Positions 1 through 8,726 of a stretch of 64,000 nt of DNA are shown here, one piece after another. Every line of letters begins with the position of its first letter. The stretch's first letter is position 1. The notes under the pieces were generated by a model. It saw only the letters and a list, made by a program, of their open reading frames with translations, made no database searches and was not told where the DNA came from. The DNA comes from Janthinobacterium sp051380735 (GTDB lineage Bacteria > Pseudomonadota > Gammaproteobacteria > Burkholderiales > Burkholderiaceae_D): positions 310,001-374,000 of the forward strand of contig NZ_JBNYXQ010000001.1 in NCBI RefSeq assembly GCF_051380735.1, written 5' to 3'. The position numbers and the translations under genes were made by a program.

Positions 1-1464
1 GTGACCGAGGCGGTCGAGCAGCAAGCGCCGGTTCGGCAGCCCTGTCAGCCCGTCATAAAACGCCAGGTGGGCGATTTCCGCCTCGGCCAGTTTGCGCGCG
101 CTGATATCCATGCGCGTGCCGACCATGCGCAGCGCCGTACCGTCCCGGGCGCGCTCGACCACCTTGCCACGGCTTTGCAACCAGACCCAGTGGCCGTTGC
201 GGTGGCGCATGCGGTACTCGGCCTCGTAGGGCCGGCTGCGCTCAAGCAGGTGCTGCGCCAGTGCCTGGTCCAGCACGGCCAGGTCGTCGGGATGCATCAG
301 CGCCTGCCACTCGGCGCGGTCGAGCACCAGCCCGTCGGGCGCATGGCCGAGCATGGCGGCGGCGCGCGCGTCAAAGGTGCGCAGGTCGCTTGGCATGTCC
401 CACTCCCACAGTCCCAGGTTGGCGCCATTGAGCGCCAGCTCGACCCGCTCGGCGCCCGCCGCCCTCTCCTCGCTGCGGGCCTGCTCCAGCTGTTCGAGCG
501 CAAGCCGGCGGCGCTGGGCCAGCAACAGCCCCACCGCGCCGATCACGCCGGTCAGCAGCCAGGCCAGCGCGCTGGTCCAGGCCAGGCTGTGCCAGCCCGC
601 TTCGATGCGGGCCGTCGAGCGCGACAGGCTGATCACCAGGGTCTTGTCCAGGCCCAGGCTGTGCAGGCGCATGGTGCGCTGGACCACCAGCCGCCGCTCG
701 CCGCCGTTCGCATCGCCCTCCAGCACGGTCAGCATGCGGCCGCTTTGCTGGTGGCGCAGGAACAACGGATCGGGTGCGCCGCCTGCCCGCATGGCGGCAG
801 GGTCGGCCGGCACATACAGGATGCGCCGGCCGGCGTCTTCGGTGATCGCGCTGTTCATGTCCGGCGCATACAGGGCCGAACGCATCACGGCGTCGAAATA
901 CTCGGGATTGAGGATGGCGCTGGCGGCGCCATCGGCCTTGCCGTCGTCGTCCATCCTCGCCAGCGACAGCTTGAGATTGAACACGCCCGGCGTGTTCTCG
1001 TACGGCTGCGACAAATATAAAGTGTCGGGCGAGCGCATGCTGGCCACCTGGCGCGTGTACTGGCGGTCGTCGAGGCGCGCATCGCGCAAGTCATCGTCGG
1101 ACAATACGATATGGCCGCGCCGGTCGACCACCACCAGCGCCCGCACGCCGGGCATGGCGCGCTTGAGTGACTGCAGCAGCACCTGCCGGCATTGCGCCGT
1201 GCAGCCGCTGCCTGGATGAAAAGCGCGCCGCGCGCTGTCGAGCGCATTGCGCACGCCTTCGAACTGGTGCTGCAGGTTTTCATCGATGATCAGGGTCTGC
1301 ATGCGCATACGCTCGATGTCGGAAGCGATCAGCAAGCGCCGCTCGCTCCAGATAAAGTAACCCACCATCAGCGCGCTCATCAGGAGCACCCCGGCCAGCA
1401 CCAGCCATTCGGCGCCCCGGCGGCGCGGACCCGGCAGGCGCTGCAACAGATCAATCGGCATCAT
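1..1464 (-). CDS. PAS-GGDEF membrane sensor (diguanylate cyclase), C-terminus beyond the window
   Basis: Reading leftward from ATG 1464 gives 488 codons open to the window edge. A membrane segment lies at about residues 17-37. It is followed by a roughly 250-residue extracytoplasmic sensor region, a second membrane segment near 290-312, a PAS domain at about 335-460, and the opening of a GGDEF domain (YDGLTGLPNRR near 475). The catalytic GGDEF motif and any EAL domain lie outside the window, so cyclase activity (c-di-GMP from two GTP) is inferred from the canonical domain start. A GAGGAAG ribosome site precedes the start. The gene is divergent from the LuxR-type regulator at 1672, which may be its partner, although no histidine kinase domain is visible. 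Confidence 0.85.
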   Translation of the reverse strand, partial: MMPIDLLQRLPGPRRRGAEWLVLAGVLLMSALMVGYFIWSERRLLIASDIERMRMQTLIIDENLQHQFEGVRNALDSARRAFHPGSGCTAQCRQVLLQSLKRAMPGVRALVVVDRRGHIVLSDDDLRDARLDDRQYTRQVASMRSPDTLYLSQPYENTPGVFNLKLSLARMDDDGKADGAASAILNPEYFDAVMRSALYAPDMNSAITEDAGRRILYVPADPAAMRAGGAPDPLFLRHQQSGRMLTVLEGDANGGERRLVVQRTMRLHSLGLDKTLVISLSRSTARIEAGWHSLAWTSALAWLLTGVIGAVGLLLAQRRRLALEQLEQARSEERAAGAERVELALNGANLGLWEWDMPSDLRTFDARAAAMLGHAPDGLVLDRAEWQALMHPDDLAVLDQALAQHLLERSRPYEAEYRMRHRNGHWVWLQSRGKVVERARDGTALRMVGTRMDISARKLAEAEIAHLAFYDGLTGLPNRRLLLDRLGH

Positions 1465-1671
1465 TTCTTCCTCACGGTAGTGGTCGCGGCAAGGAGTTCA
1501 CCTGCCGATGCCAGCCACTATAGGCAAGTTGCCGATCCAGGAAAATCACACTTAGGTATGTCACCCCATACCAAGGTTTAAGACAAGCTTGGTCCTATAC
1601 CCACGTATGACTAGGCAAGCGCTCGGCCATTTCGCACAATGGCCATATCGAAAACCCGGGCGGACTCCATC

Positions 1672-2313
1672 ATGCACACCGAACTGACCACCAGCTTGAC
1701 CACCATCGTGATCGCCGACGACCATCCATTGATACGCGCCGGCATGGCCTCCTTGCTGCAGTCGACAAGCGGCTTCGCCCTGCTGGGGCAGGCCAGCGAC
1801 GGCGAACAGGCCGTCGACCTGTATCAGCGCCTGCGCCCCGCCGTGCTGCTGATGGACATGAGCATGCCGGGCTGCGACGGCGTCGAGGCGACGCGGCGCA
1901 TCCGCCAGCAGCATCCGCAAGCGCGCATCATCATCCTCAGCGCCCACCAGGGCGACGAGGTGGTGCACCGCGCCATGCAGGCCGGCGCCAGCGGCTACCT
2001 GCTGAAGAACGCGCCGTTCGCCGAGTTGCTCGACTGCATCGCCTGCGTGCTGGCAGGCAGAAAATACCTGGCGCCGGACCTGTCGGCCAAGCTGGCCGGG
2101 CGCGTGCACGGCAGCGACCTGTCGACGCGGGAACACGAGATCCTGGCGCACCTGGCGACCGGCATGAGCAACAAGCTGATCGCCAGGGTGGCCGGCATCG
2201 GCGTGGGCACAGTGAAATTCCATATCAATAATATCCTCGCCAAGCTGGACGCGGCCAGCCGCACCGAAGCCGTGATGCTGGCCAGCCGGCGCGGCATGCT
2301 GCAACTGGCCTGA
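1672..2313 (+). CDS. NarL/FixJ-family response regulator (REC + LuxR HTH)
   Basis: A 213-residue two-domain regulator. The receiver domain has acidic residues D16/D17, phosphoacceptor D62 in LLMDMSMPG, S90 and K112. A LuxR-type helix-turn-helix spans about 149-205 (LSTREHEILAHLATGMSNK). The family is phosphorylated by a cognate histidine kinase and then binds DNA as a dimer; no kinase is encoded in this window. An in-frame ATG at 1639 would add 11 residues unlike the family. The 1672 start places the first receiver strand at the usual distance, although no strong ribosome site is visible before either start. Confidence 0.9.
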   Translation: MHTELTTSLTTIVIADDHPLIRAGMASLLQSTSGFALLGQASDGEQAVDLYQRLRPAVLLMDMSMPGCDGVEATRRIRQQHPQARIIILSAHQGDEVVHRAMQAGASGYLLKNAPFAELLDCIACVLAGRKYLAPDLSAKLAGRVHGSDLSTREHEILAHLATGMSNKLIARVAGIGVGTVKFHINNILAKLDAASRTEAVMLASRRGMLQLA

Positions 2314-2390
2314 CTGGTCTTCCGATAGTCGTATTCGACCGGACCAACCGCTAGCATGGTTCCCAACTTCGACAGCTTTGAAAGACTCGC

Positions 2391-3362
2391 ATGAAACGCA
2401 CCCCCTCAATATTACTGGCCAGCGCCCTGCTGCTGCCACTGGCCTTGCCTGCCACCACGGCCTGGGCCGCTGCGCCGCAGCAGCACACACAGGCGCCGGG
2501 CTGGTACCGCATGATGCTGGGCGAGTTTGAAATCACGGCCCTGTCCGATGGCACGCACGCGTTCCCGATCGACACGGTGATGCGCGGCATCACGCCAGGC
2601 CAGATACAACACGACCTGCTTGACGCCGACCTGTCGGCGCCGGTGCAGGGCTCGATCAACGCCTTTCTGGTCAACACGGGCAAGAAGCTGGTGCTGATCG
2701 ACGCCGGCGCCGGCGTGCTGTACGGGAACTGCTGCGGCCGCTTGCTGGACAATCTGCGCGCCGCCGGCTACCAGCCCGAGCAGGTCGACGAAGTGCTGCT
2801 GACGCATTTGCACAAGGACCATGCGGGCGGGATTGTTGCCAACGGCAAGATGGCGTTTCCGAACGCCACCGTGCGCCTGTCGCAGCAAGAAGCCGATTAC
2901 TGGCTGGCCCCGGCCAGCAAGGCCAGTGGGCCGGCATTTCTTTCCACCTTCTATGACGCCGCCGTGGCCAGCACGGCGCCCTATATCAGCGCGAAGCATT
3001 TCAGCCCCTACGCCAGCTATGGCGAGGTAACGCCCGGCATCACCGCCATGCCCGCACCCGGCCATACGCCGGGCCACGCCATGTATATGGTGCAAAGCGG
3101 CAGGCAGCAGTTGTTGGTCTGGGGCGACATCATCCATATGGCGGCGCTGCAACTGCCGCACCCGGAAGCCACCGTGCAGTACGACAGCGAGCAGGACCAC
3201 GCCCGCAGCACGCGCGCGGCGCTGTTAAGCAAGCTCGGCAAGGACCACGTGATGGTCGGCGCCGCGCATATCGCCTTTCCCGGCCTTGGTCATCTGCGCA
3301 AACAAGGCCGGCAATACGAATGGCTGCCGGTCAACTACGACGGCTTGCCGCCAGCACCCTGA
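2391..3362 (+). CDS. Secreted metallo-beta-lactamase-fold hydrolase
   Basis: A 323-residue MBL-fold protein with a signal peptide (cleavage near A27). The dinuclear zinc ligands are present: H139, H141, D143 and H144 in THLHKDH, H229 in PGHTPGH, D246 in VWGDIIH, and H293. The family includes lactonases (AiiA-like, quorum quenching), beta-lactamases and other hydrolases. The overall form, with a long N-terminal region before the HxHxDH motif, resembles periplasmic MBL hydrolases of undefined substrate. Lactonase activity is possible but not shown by the sequence. It is followed by a hairpin that probably terminates transcription. Confidence 0.85.
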   Translation: MKRTPSILLASALLLPLALPATTAWAAAPQQHTQAPGWYRMMLGEFEITALSDGTHAFPIDTVMRGITPGQIQHDLLDADLSAPVQGSINAFLVNTGKKLVLIDAGAGVLYGNCCGRLLDNLRAAGYQPEQVDEVLLTHLHKDHAGGIVANGKMAFPNATVRLSQQEADYWLAPASKASGPAFLSTFYDAAVASTAPYISAKHFSPYASYGEVTPGITAMPAPGHTPGHAMYMVQSGRQQLLVWGDIIHMAALQLPHPEATVQYDSEQDHARSTRAALLSKLGKDHVMVGAAHIAFPGLGHLRKQGRQYEWLPVNYDGLPPAP

Positions 3363-3372
3363 TTTTTTTGGC

Positions 3373-3396
3373 ACGGGCCATCGCGGCCCGTATTTT
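3373..3396 (+). terminator. Intrinsic terminator after the MBL hydrolase gene
   Basis: A 7-bp perfect stem, ACGGGCC (3373-3379) and GGCCCGT (3385-3391), with a 5-base loop followed by ATTTTC. It lies 10 bases after the MBL stop codon and ahead of the dps start. A run of seven T also precedes the hairpin. Confidence 0.55.
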
Positions 3397-3417
3397 CACT
3401 CACTTTGAAAGCACATC

Positions 3418-3954
3418 ATGAGCAACTCTCCTGACATCCTGCAAGACTTCGGTTCCCTGGCCAACGTACGCATCGGCCTGTCGGCCGAAGTGCGCGCGCA
3501 AGGCGTGCACGCACTGAACCGCCTGCTGGCCCATACCATGGCCATCCGCGACGCCTACAAGAAAGCCCACTGGCAGACTTCCGGCGCCACCTTCCACCAG
3601 CTGCACCTGCTGTTTGACAAGCACTACGGCGAACAAGTGCTGATCATGGACGCCATCGCCGAGCGCGTGCAGACCCTGGGCGGCGTGACGTTCGCGCTGG
3701 CGCAGGACGTGGTCGACGAATCGTCGATCGCGCGCGCCCCGCGCGGCCGCGAATCGGCGCTGGCGCAGCTGTCGCGCCTGCTGGACGCACATGAAACGAT
3801 TTTGCTCGAAGCGCGTCCGCTGGCGCGCGCCGCCGCCGATGCCGGCGACGACGGCAGCAACGACCTGATCGTCAGCCAGGTGGTGCGCAGCAACGAGCTG
3901 CAAAGCTGGTTTATCGGCGAACACCTGGCAGCGCAAAGCGGCAAGGCACAGTAA
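3418..3954 (+). CDS. dps: Dps-family ferritin (DNA-binding protein from starved cells)
   Basis: A 178-residue dodecameric mini-ferritin. The inter-subunit ferroxidase residues H51, H63, D67, D78 and E82 fall at the same numbers as in E. coli Dps (KAHWQTSG and LLFDKHYGE segments). Dps oxidises ferrous iron with hydrogen peroxide and stores the mineral core, protecting DNA during oxidative stress and starvation. The N-terminus (MSNSPDILQDF) has no lysine-rich DNA-binding tail, so DNA binding is uncertain. It appears monocistronic, with a GAAAG ribosome site before ATG 3418. Confidence 0.92.
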   Translation: MSNSPDILQDFGSLANVRIGLSAEVRAQGVHALNRLLAHTMAIRDAYKKAHWQTSGATFHQLHLLFDKHYGEQVLIMDAIAERVQTLGGVTFALAQDVVDESSIARAPRGRESALAQLSRLLDAHETILLEARPLARAAADAGDDGSNDLIVSQVVRSNELQSWFIGEHLAAQSGKAQ

Positions 3955-4044
3955 GCGCCAGAGGGCAGATGGCGGTGCAGGCTGCGATCCGCCGCATGAT
4001 CTTTCCTTGTGTTATCCTTTTTGCACATTAATCAGGAGAACAAC

Positions 4045-4857
4045 ATGGTCAGCATCGCGTCGGCGGCAAGCAGCTTGCGTCAGGTGAACGTCAGCAAAGC
4101 GGAAACCCCGGACGCCGGGCCACAGAAAACCGTGGCCGGCGCGGCAGTCGGCGCGGTCGCCGAAGGTGTTTCCATCTCGACCCTGGCCGGACGCCTGTCG
4201 GCGGCCGCCGAGCATACCAGCGAGCGCCTGAAGGGACTCGGCCACCAGGCGCTGCAGGACCAGCTGATTCTTGACGATAGAAAAGTATTCTACGAGCTCG
4301 ACGCGGCGCACAAGACCGCGGCCGCGGCACAACTGCCGCAGCCGGACGACAAGGCATCGGCCAAATCGGCCACGGCGGCCAACGAGTTTGTCAACGGCAA
4401 AGGCAGCAACCCGTTTGCCGGCCTGTCGCGCGAGCAGCTGTCGACCATTTCGCATGACGAAAGCGGCACCTTTACCCTCAACGAGCGGCGCGCCGCCGCC
4501 ACCCAGGCGTATCGGGAAGAAGAAGCCTGGCGCCAGCAGGTGGTCAACCAGGCCATGCAGGAATATAACAACACCGGCAAGATGACCAAGTTCTTCGGCT
4601 CGGTACTCGACCATTTCAATACCTTGCCACCGCTGGAACAGGCGACCTACCCTGAAAATTACGCCAGCGACCTGCAGGCCAAGATCAAGCTCGACTTCAA
4701 TTATTTCAACCACTCGGCCGGCGACGCGGGGCCGACGCCAGGTTCGATCGCCGATATCACCAACAATAACAAGTTTCCCGCCAAGTTCGACCTGTTCGAC
4801 ATGCTGGGCGTCAAATTGAAGGACTGGACCAGCCAGGCCAATCAGATCGGATCGTAG
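4045..4857 (+). CDS. Hypothetical protein, 270 residues
   Basis: I do not recognise this family. The start at 4045 is chosen because AGGAG (4034-4038) sits six bases upstream; an earlier in-frame ATG at 4009 has no such site. There is no signal peptide or membrane segment. The N-terminus is rich in Ala and Ser (VSIASAASSLRQVNVSKAE) and resembles the disordered start of cytoplasmic or surface-associated proteins. The centre is polar with several predicted helices, and the C-terminus (KFDLFDMLGVKLKDW) is more hydrophobic. The last 16 bases overlap the convergent UBP zinc-finger gene. Confidence 0.7.
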   Translation: MVSIASAASSLRQVNVSKAETPDAGPQKTVAGAAVGAVAEGVSISTLAGRLSAAAEHTSERLKGLGHQALQDQLILDDRKVFYELDAAHKTAAAAQLPQPDDKASAKSATAANEFVNGKGSNPFAGLSREQLSTISHDESGTFTLNERRAAATQAYREEEAWRQQVVNQAMQEYNNTGKMTKFFGSVLDHFNTLPPLEQATYPENYASDLQAKIKLDFNYFNHSAGDAGPTPGSIADITNNNKFPAKFDLFDMLGVKLKDWTSQANQIGS

Positions 4858-5108
4858 AACAATTCGTCGACATAGCACCAGCCCCAGGTTTCGCCCGGCT
4901 CCTTCGAGCGGATGATCGGGTGCTTTGTCGCATGAAAATGCCTGGTAGCGTGCTTGTTCTTCGAATCATCGCAGCAGCCGACATGGCCGCACACCATGCA
5001 CACGCGCAGGTGGACCCACTCGTCCCCCATTTTCAGGCATTCCTCGCAGCCGTCCGAATTGGCGCCGCGCGTATGGATATCGTGCAAATGCTGGCAAGAC
5101 TGGGTCAT
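4842..5108 (-). CDS. UBP-type zinc-finger protein
   Basis: An 88-residue protein that is essentially one zf-UBP domain. The metal ligands visible are C5, C21, C24, C37, C40, C45, H53 and H63, in the order expected for this fold (CEECL, CMVCGHVGCCD, HATRHFHATKHP). In eukaryotes the domain binds the ubiquitin C-terminus; stand-alone bacterial copies are common and of unknown role. A strong AAGGAG ribosome site precedes ATG 5108. It lies 22 bases downstream of the TMEM175-like gene on the same strand, so the two may be cotranscribed. Confidence 0.88.
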   Translation of the reverse strand: MTQSCQHLHDIHTRGANSDGCEECLKMGDEWVHLRVCMVCGHVGCCDDSKNKHATRHFHATKHPIIRSKEPGETWGWCYVDELFYDPI

Positions 5109-5130
5109 GCTGTTCTCCTTGAAAAACTGT

Positions 5131-5700
5131 TCATTGCGGGGCTTCCTTCCGGCGCTGCGGTATCAGCCACAAAATCGCCACGGCCACGTAGATGACGGCG
5201 CCCGCCGGCGCGTACCACAGCGACAAGGCGATCGCCGCCAGGTAAAGCGCGATCGACAATTCCTTCTTGCGGCTATGGCCCAGCGCCTGCGCCAGCGGTG
5301 AATCCGGGCCCTCATTGGCCACCAGCGAGCGTACCAGCATGCGAAAAGCAACCGCGCACATCAGCAGCACCATGCCATACAGGGCCATCGGCGCCGGGGT
5401 CAACGGATAATTGCCGGCCCAGGCCGTCACCAGCGGCACCAGCGACAGCCAGAACAGCAGGTGCAGATTGGTCCACAGTATGCGCCCGTTGACCTGGCGC
5501 GCCAGCTGCAGCACGTGATGGTGGTTGACCCAATAGATACCGACATACACAAAGCTGAGCAGGTAGGCGCACAGCACCGGCGCCATCTCCAGCACCTCGC
5601 TCCAGTGCGGCCCGCTGGGCACCTTCAGCGCCAGCACCATGATGGTGATCGCGATGGCGACCACGCCATCGGTAAACGCTTCCAGGCGGCTTTTGTTCAT
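5131..5700 (-). CDS. TMEM175 / DUF1211 family potassium channel-like protein
   Basis: A 189-residue integral membrane protein with about six hydrophobic segments. The family signature is clear in the first helix (RLEAFTDGVVAIAIT, with R5, F9, D11 and G12). Bacterial TMEM175 proteins form tetrameric K+-selective leak channels, each subunit with one six-helix unit. The charged C-terminal tail (IPQRRKEAPQ) is cytoplasmic by the positive-inside rule. It is divergent from the 5849 gene and probably shares a transcript with the zinc-finger gene downstream. Confidence 0.88.
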   Translation of the reverse strand: MNKSRLEAFTDGVVAIAITIMVLALKVPSGPHWSEVLEMAPVLCAYLLSFVYVGIYWVNHHHVLQLARQVNGRILWTNLHLLFWLSLVPLVTAWAGNYPLTPAPMALYGMVLLMCAVAFRMLVRSLVANEGPDSPLAQALGHSRKKELSIALYLAAIALSLWYAPAGAVIYVAVAILWLIPQRRKEAPQ

Positions 5701-5848
5701 GATGTAGTGAAAAATGAACCATGCTAGCGCACAAATGCGCGCTTGCCGCCTGCCGGAAGACCAGTACCATGATCAGCCTGACCCAAAGACAGGGACAAAA
5801 AGCCGCAATTGCCGCTACACTGAGGCATCGCCACCCATGGAGCCACGC

Positions 5849-6265
5849 ATGCCACCTCTCGACAACGACCTGGCCGAACGCGCCCGCCTGATCGCCCTGG
5901 CGCGCACCCTGCGCGACCTGCACAAACACCTGATCAACATTGAAACGCAATACTTCGGCGCCGTCGGCAGCCCGCTGGAACTGCTGCAACTGGTCACCAA
6001 CCATCCGCATTTCGCCTGGCTGCAAAAGCTGTCCGGCCTGATGGCGCAGATGGACGAGCGCCTGGACGAACCGGAACCGGTCACCCCTGCGGTCGCCCTG
6101 ACCTACCGCCGCGCGCTCGAAGCGCTGATCGGCCCGTCGGAAGACGGCGACAAACAATTTCAGGCCAAATACAACGCGCTGCTGCACGACGCGCCGGAGA
6201 TCGTCATGGCGCATGGCGCGGTCAGGAAACTGCTGAGTTCGATTTCGGCGACCCCCAAGGCTTGA
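5849..6265 (+). CDS. Small helical hypothetical protein, 138 residues
   Basis: A mostly alpha-helical soluble protein (LAERARLIALARTLRDLHKHL, then LLQLVTNHPHFAWLQKL). I do not recognise the family. ATG 5849 is preferred because GGAG at 5839-5842 is correctly spaced; the reading frame is open further upstream, but that part is low-complexity and poorly coding. It is convergent with the MFS gene whose stop codon lies 4 bases away, and divergent from the TMEM175-like gene. Confidence 0.7.
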   Translation: MPPLDNDLAERARLIALARTLRDLHKHLINIETQYFGAVGSPLELLQLVTNHPHFAWLQKLSGLMAQMDERLDEPEPVTPAVALTYRRALEALIGPSEDGDKQFQAKYNALLHDAPEIVMAHGAVRKLLSSISATPKA

Positions 6266-6269
6266 CCAG

Positions 6270-7523
6270 TCATGGATGCAGCGCCGCGCCCGCGCTCGCA
6301 CCAGCCTGAGCGGCGGGCACCCTGACGCGCAGCGCGATTAGCAGCGCCGCCAGCAGCATCAAGGCGCCAGCGGCCATGAAGACGCCGGCGATGCCGCTGA
6401 CGCCGAACATCACGCCGCCAGCGGCCGCGCCTGCCGCAATGGCCGACTGCACCGATGCCACTACCATTCCGCCGGCACTTTCAGCCTGGTCCGGCAGGGC
6501 CCGCGCCACCCAGTTCGACCAGGCCACCGGCACGCCGCCAAACGCCAGGCCCCAGATTGCCGTCAGCAAGGCCTGCCCGGCCAGCGAGGCCGGCAACAGC
6601 ACCAGCGCCAGCGCGGCAATCCCCACCAGCGCCGGCATCAGCACCAGGGTCAGGCGCAGGCTGCGTTGCATCAGTTGCCCGGCCAGCAAGGTTCCAGCAA
6701 AATTCGCCAGGCCAAAACCCAGCAGCATCAGCGCCAGCGTGTCCGGTGCGACATGTGCCGTCGTTTCCAGAAACGGCCGGATATACGTAAACAAGGCGAA
6801 ATGTCCGGTGTGCGCCAGCACGCAGCCCAGCATGCCCACCGCAATCCCGGGACGGCGCAGCAGCGCCATGACCGTGCCAGGCCGGGCCGTGAGGCGAGCC
6901 GGCAGTTGCGGCAAGGTCAGCCACTGGACTACCAGCGTGACCACGCCGATCGCGCTGGCGGCAAGGAAAGCGCTGCGCCAGCCGTACAGGCCGCCAAGGT
7001 AGCTGCCGAGCGGCACCGCCACCACGGTTCCCACGGCGATGCCGCTGAAAATGATAGCTAGCGCGCGCGGCAGCAGCGCGGCGGGTACCAGCCGCATCGC
7101 CACCGCGGCCGCCATGCTCCAGAAACCGCCCAGCGCAACACCGAGCAACATGCGCATCAGCAGCAGCACGCCCAGGCTGGACGACAACGCCACCAGCAGG
7201 TTCGACGCGATCATCAGCGTGGAAAAAACCAGCAGCACCAGGCGCCGGTCAAAGCGCCGCGTCAGGCGCGGCACCAGCAAGCCGGCAAACAGCGCCACCA
7301 CCGCCGTCATCGTCACGGCCTGCCCGGCCATCGCTTCCGACACCCGCATGTCTGCGGCCATCGGCGTGAGCAGGCTGGCCGGCAGGTATTCCGCCGTCAG
7401 CAGGCCAAATACGCCCATCGTCAGCGAAAACACCGCCATCCAGGACGGCGCCGCCGGTTCGGTGTCGGCGGCAGCGTTACGGACGCTGGCGCCGGGTGGC
7501 TCATCACAAATACAATCGCTCAT
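6270..7523 (-). CDS. MFS efflux transporter (AraJ/YdhP-like, 12 TM)
   Basis: A 417-residue major facilitator protein with 12 predicted membrane helices. The family loop 2-3 motif appears as the variant PRLTRRFDRR, with helix 5 motif-C-like glycines in FSGIAVGTVVAVPLGSYLGG. Members export sugars or drugs; the substrate here is unknown. The start at 7523 follows GAGGAAG, and codons further upstream (open to 7685) cross the promoter region. It is divergent from the AraC regulator at 7624, so that regulator is the likely controller of this exporter. Confidence 0.87.
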   Translation of the reverse strand: MSDCICDEPPGASVRNAAADTEPAAPSWMAVFSLTMGVFGLLTAEYLPASLLTPMAADMRVSEAMAGQAVTMTAVVALFAGLLVPRLTRRFDRRLVLLVFSTLMIASNLLVALSSSLGVLLLMRMLLGVALGGFWSMAAAVAMRLVPAALLPRALAIIFSGIAVGTVVAVPLGSYLGGLYGWRSAFLAASAIGVVTLVVQWLTLPQLPARLTARPGTVMALLRRPGIAVGMLGCVLAHTGHFALFTYIRPFLETTAHVAPDTLALMLLGFGLANFAGTLLAGQLMQRSLRLTLVLMPALVGIAALALVLLPASLAGQALLTAIWGLAFGGVPVAWSNWVARALPDQAESAGGMVVASVQSAIAAGAAAGGVMFGVSGIAGVFMAAGALMLLAALLIALRVRVPAAQAGASAGAALHP

Positions 7524-7623
7524 CGCATGCTTCCTCAAGGTTTCAACAAGACCCTCACTGTAGACGCGGTAATTCGGATGGTCTATGATGGCAACCCTGC
7601 CTTTTTTGACTGAAACCCCGGAA

Positions 7624-8595
7624 ATGACACAAGCCGATGTGTTCGCCCTGTCCTCCGACCTGATCAGCGCGCTGCTGACCGACATGCGCCTGCGCGGCGT
7701 GCAGTACCGCCGGGTCCAGGCCGGCGCCCGGTTTGGCCTGAACTTCGAGGCCAGGCCGGGACATGCATATTTTCACTTCCTTGCGGTCGGCTCGGCCGTG
7801 CTGCGCACCAGTGACGGCACCCTGCATGCGCTGGCGGCAGGCAATGCCGTGCTGATGCCGCATGGCGGCGCGCATCAGCTTTTATCGAGCGACGACATGC
7901 CGGCCATCGACATCGACAGCTATCACGCCTCGCCGCTGGGCGACAAGGTGGACGCCGTCGATGCCTGCCCCAGCCTCGGCATGACACCGGGAACCATCCT
8001 GTTCTACGGCTGCATGGAATTCGATCTCGGCGGCATGCAGGGCCTGGGGCCCCTGATGTCCGGGGTGATGGTGGCCGAAGTAATGGGGCAACGCTACCCT
8101 GGCCTGGCGGCGATTCTCGGCGCCATGAAAAACGAAGTCTGTTCAGGACGCGTCGGCTTTGCCGGCATCCTGGCGCGCCTGGCCGAGGTGGCGGCCGCCA
8201 TGATCGTGCGCGGCTGGGTCGAATGTGGATGCGATAACGCTTCCGGCCTGGTGGCGGCGCTGCGCGACCCGCGCCTGGCGCGCGCCATCCTGGCGCTGCA
8301 CCGGCAACCAGGCCGCAACTGGACAGTGGAAGAGCTGGCATTTGAATGCCACAGCTCGCGCTCCGTGTTCGCCGAACGCTTCCAGGCGACCAACGGTACG
8401 CCGCCGCTGCGCTATGCCACCGAGCTGCGCATGCACCTGGCCAGCCAATGGCTGGGCCAGGGCCGGCTGCCGGTCGAGACCGTGGCGCAGCGCCTGGGCT
8501 ACGTCTCCCAGGCGGCCTTCAGCCGCGCCTACAAACGCATCACCGGCCAGACGCCTGGCGTGCGCCGGCGCAGGCAGGCGGCCAACGGCGACTGA
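7624..8595 (+). CDS. AraC-family transcriptional regulator with cupin sensor domain
   Basis: A 323-residue regulator. An N-terminal cupin-like ligand domain (about 10-190, with GNAVLMPHGGAHQL) is followed by a C-terminal pair of helix-turn-helix motifs at about 220-315 (WTVEELAFECHSSRSVFAERF and VETVAQRLGYVSQAAFSRAYKR). The layout matches the cupin_6 AraC group, in which the adjacent divergent gene is usually an MFS exporter or oxidoreductase. The intergenic region of about 100 bases to the MFS gene should hold its operator; no clear repeat stands out. ATG 7624 was preferred over 7585, which adds a poorly conserved leader. Confidence 0.9.
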   Translation: MTQADVFALSSDLISALLTDMRLRGVQYRRVQAGARFGLNFEARPGHAYFHFLAVGSAVLRTSDGTLHALAAGNAVLMPHGGAHQLLSSDDMPAIDIDSYHASPLGDKVDAVDACPSLGMTPGTILFYGCMEFDLGGMQGLGPLMSGVMVAEVMGQRYPGLAAILGAMKNEVCSGRVGFAGILARLAEVAAAMIVRGWVECGCDNASGLVAALRDPRLARAILALHRQPGRNWTVEELAFECHSSRSVFAERFQATNGTPPLRYATELRMHLASQWLGQGRLPVETVAQRLGYVSQAAFSRAYKRITGQTPGVRRRRQAANGD

Positions 8596-8726
8596 ACCGC
8601 GCAGCCATGCGGCCGCTTCGGCAATTTACGCCGCTGGCGATTTACTGCGGCGTCGCGGTGCGATTACAATAAAGCAAATGGCATTGCGCATACCGCCGCA
8701 AGCTGGCCAACCATGGAAAGGTGCAA

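Noticed and set aside
1..1020. A 339-codon plus-strand frame at the left edge
   Set aside because: The minus strand encodes a PAS-GGDEF protein through the same bases; the plus frame is a shadow.
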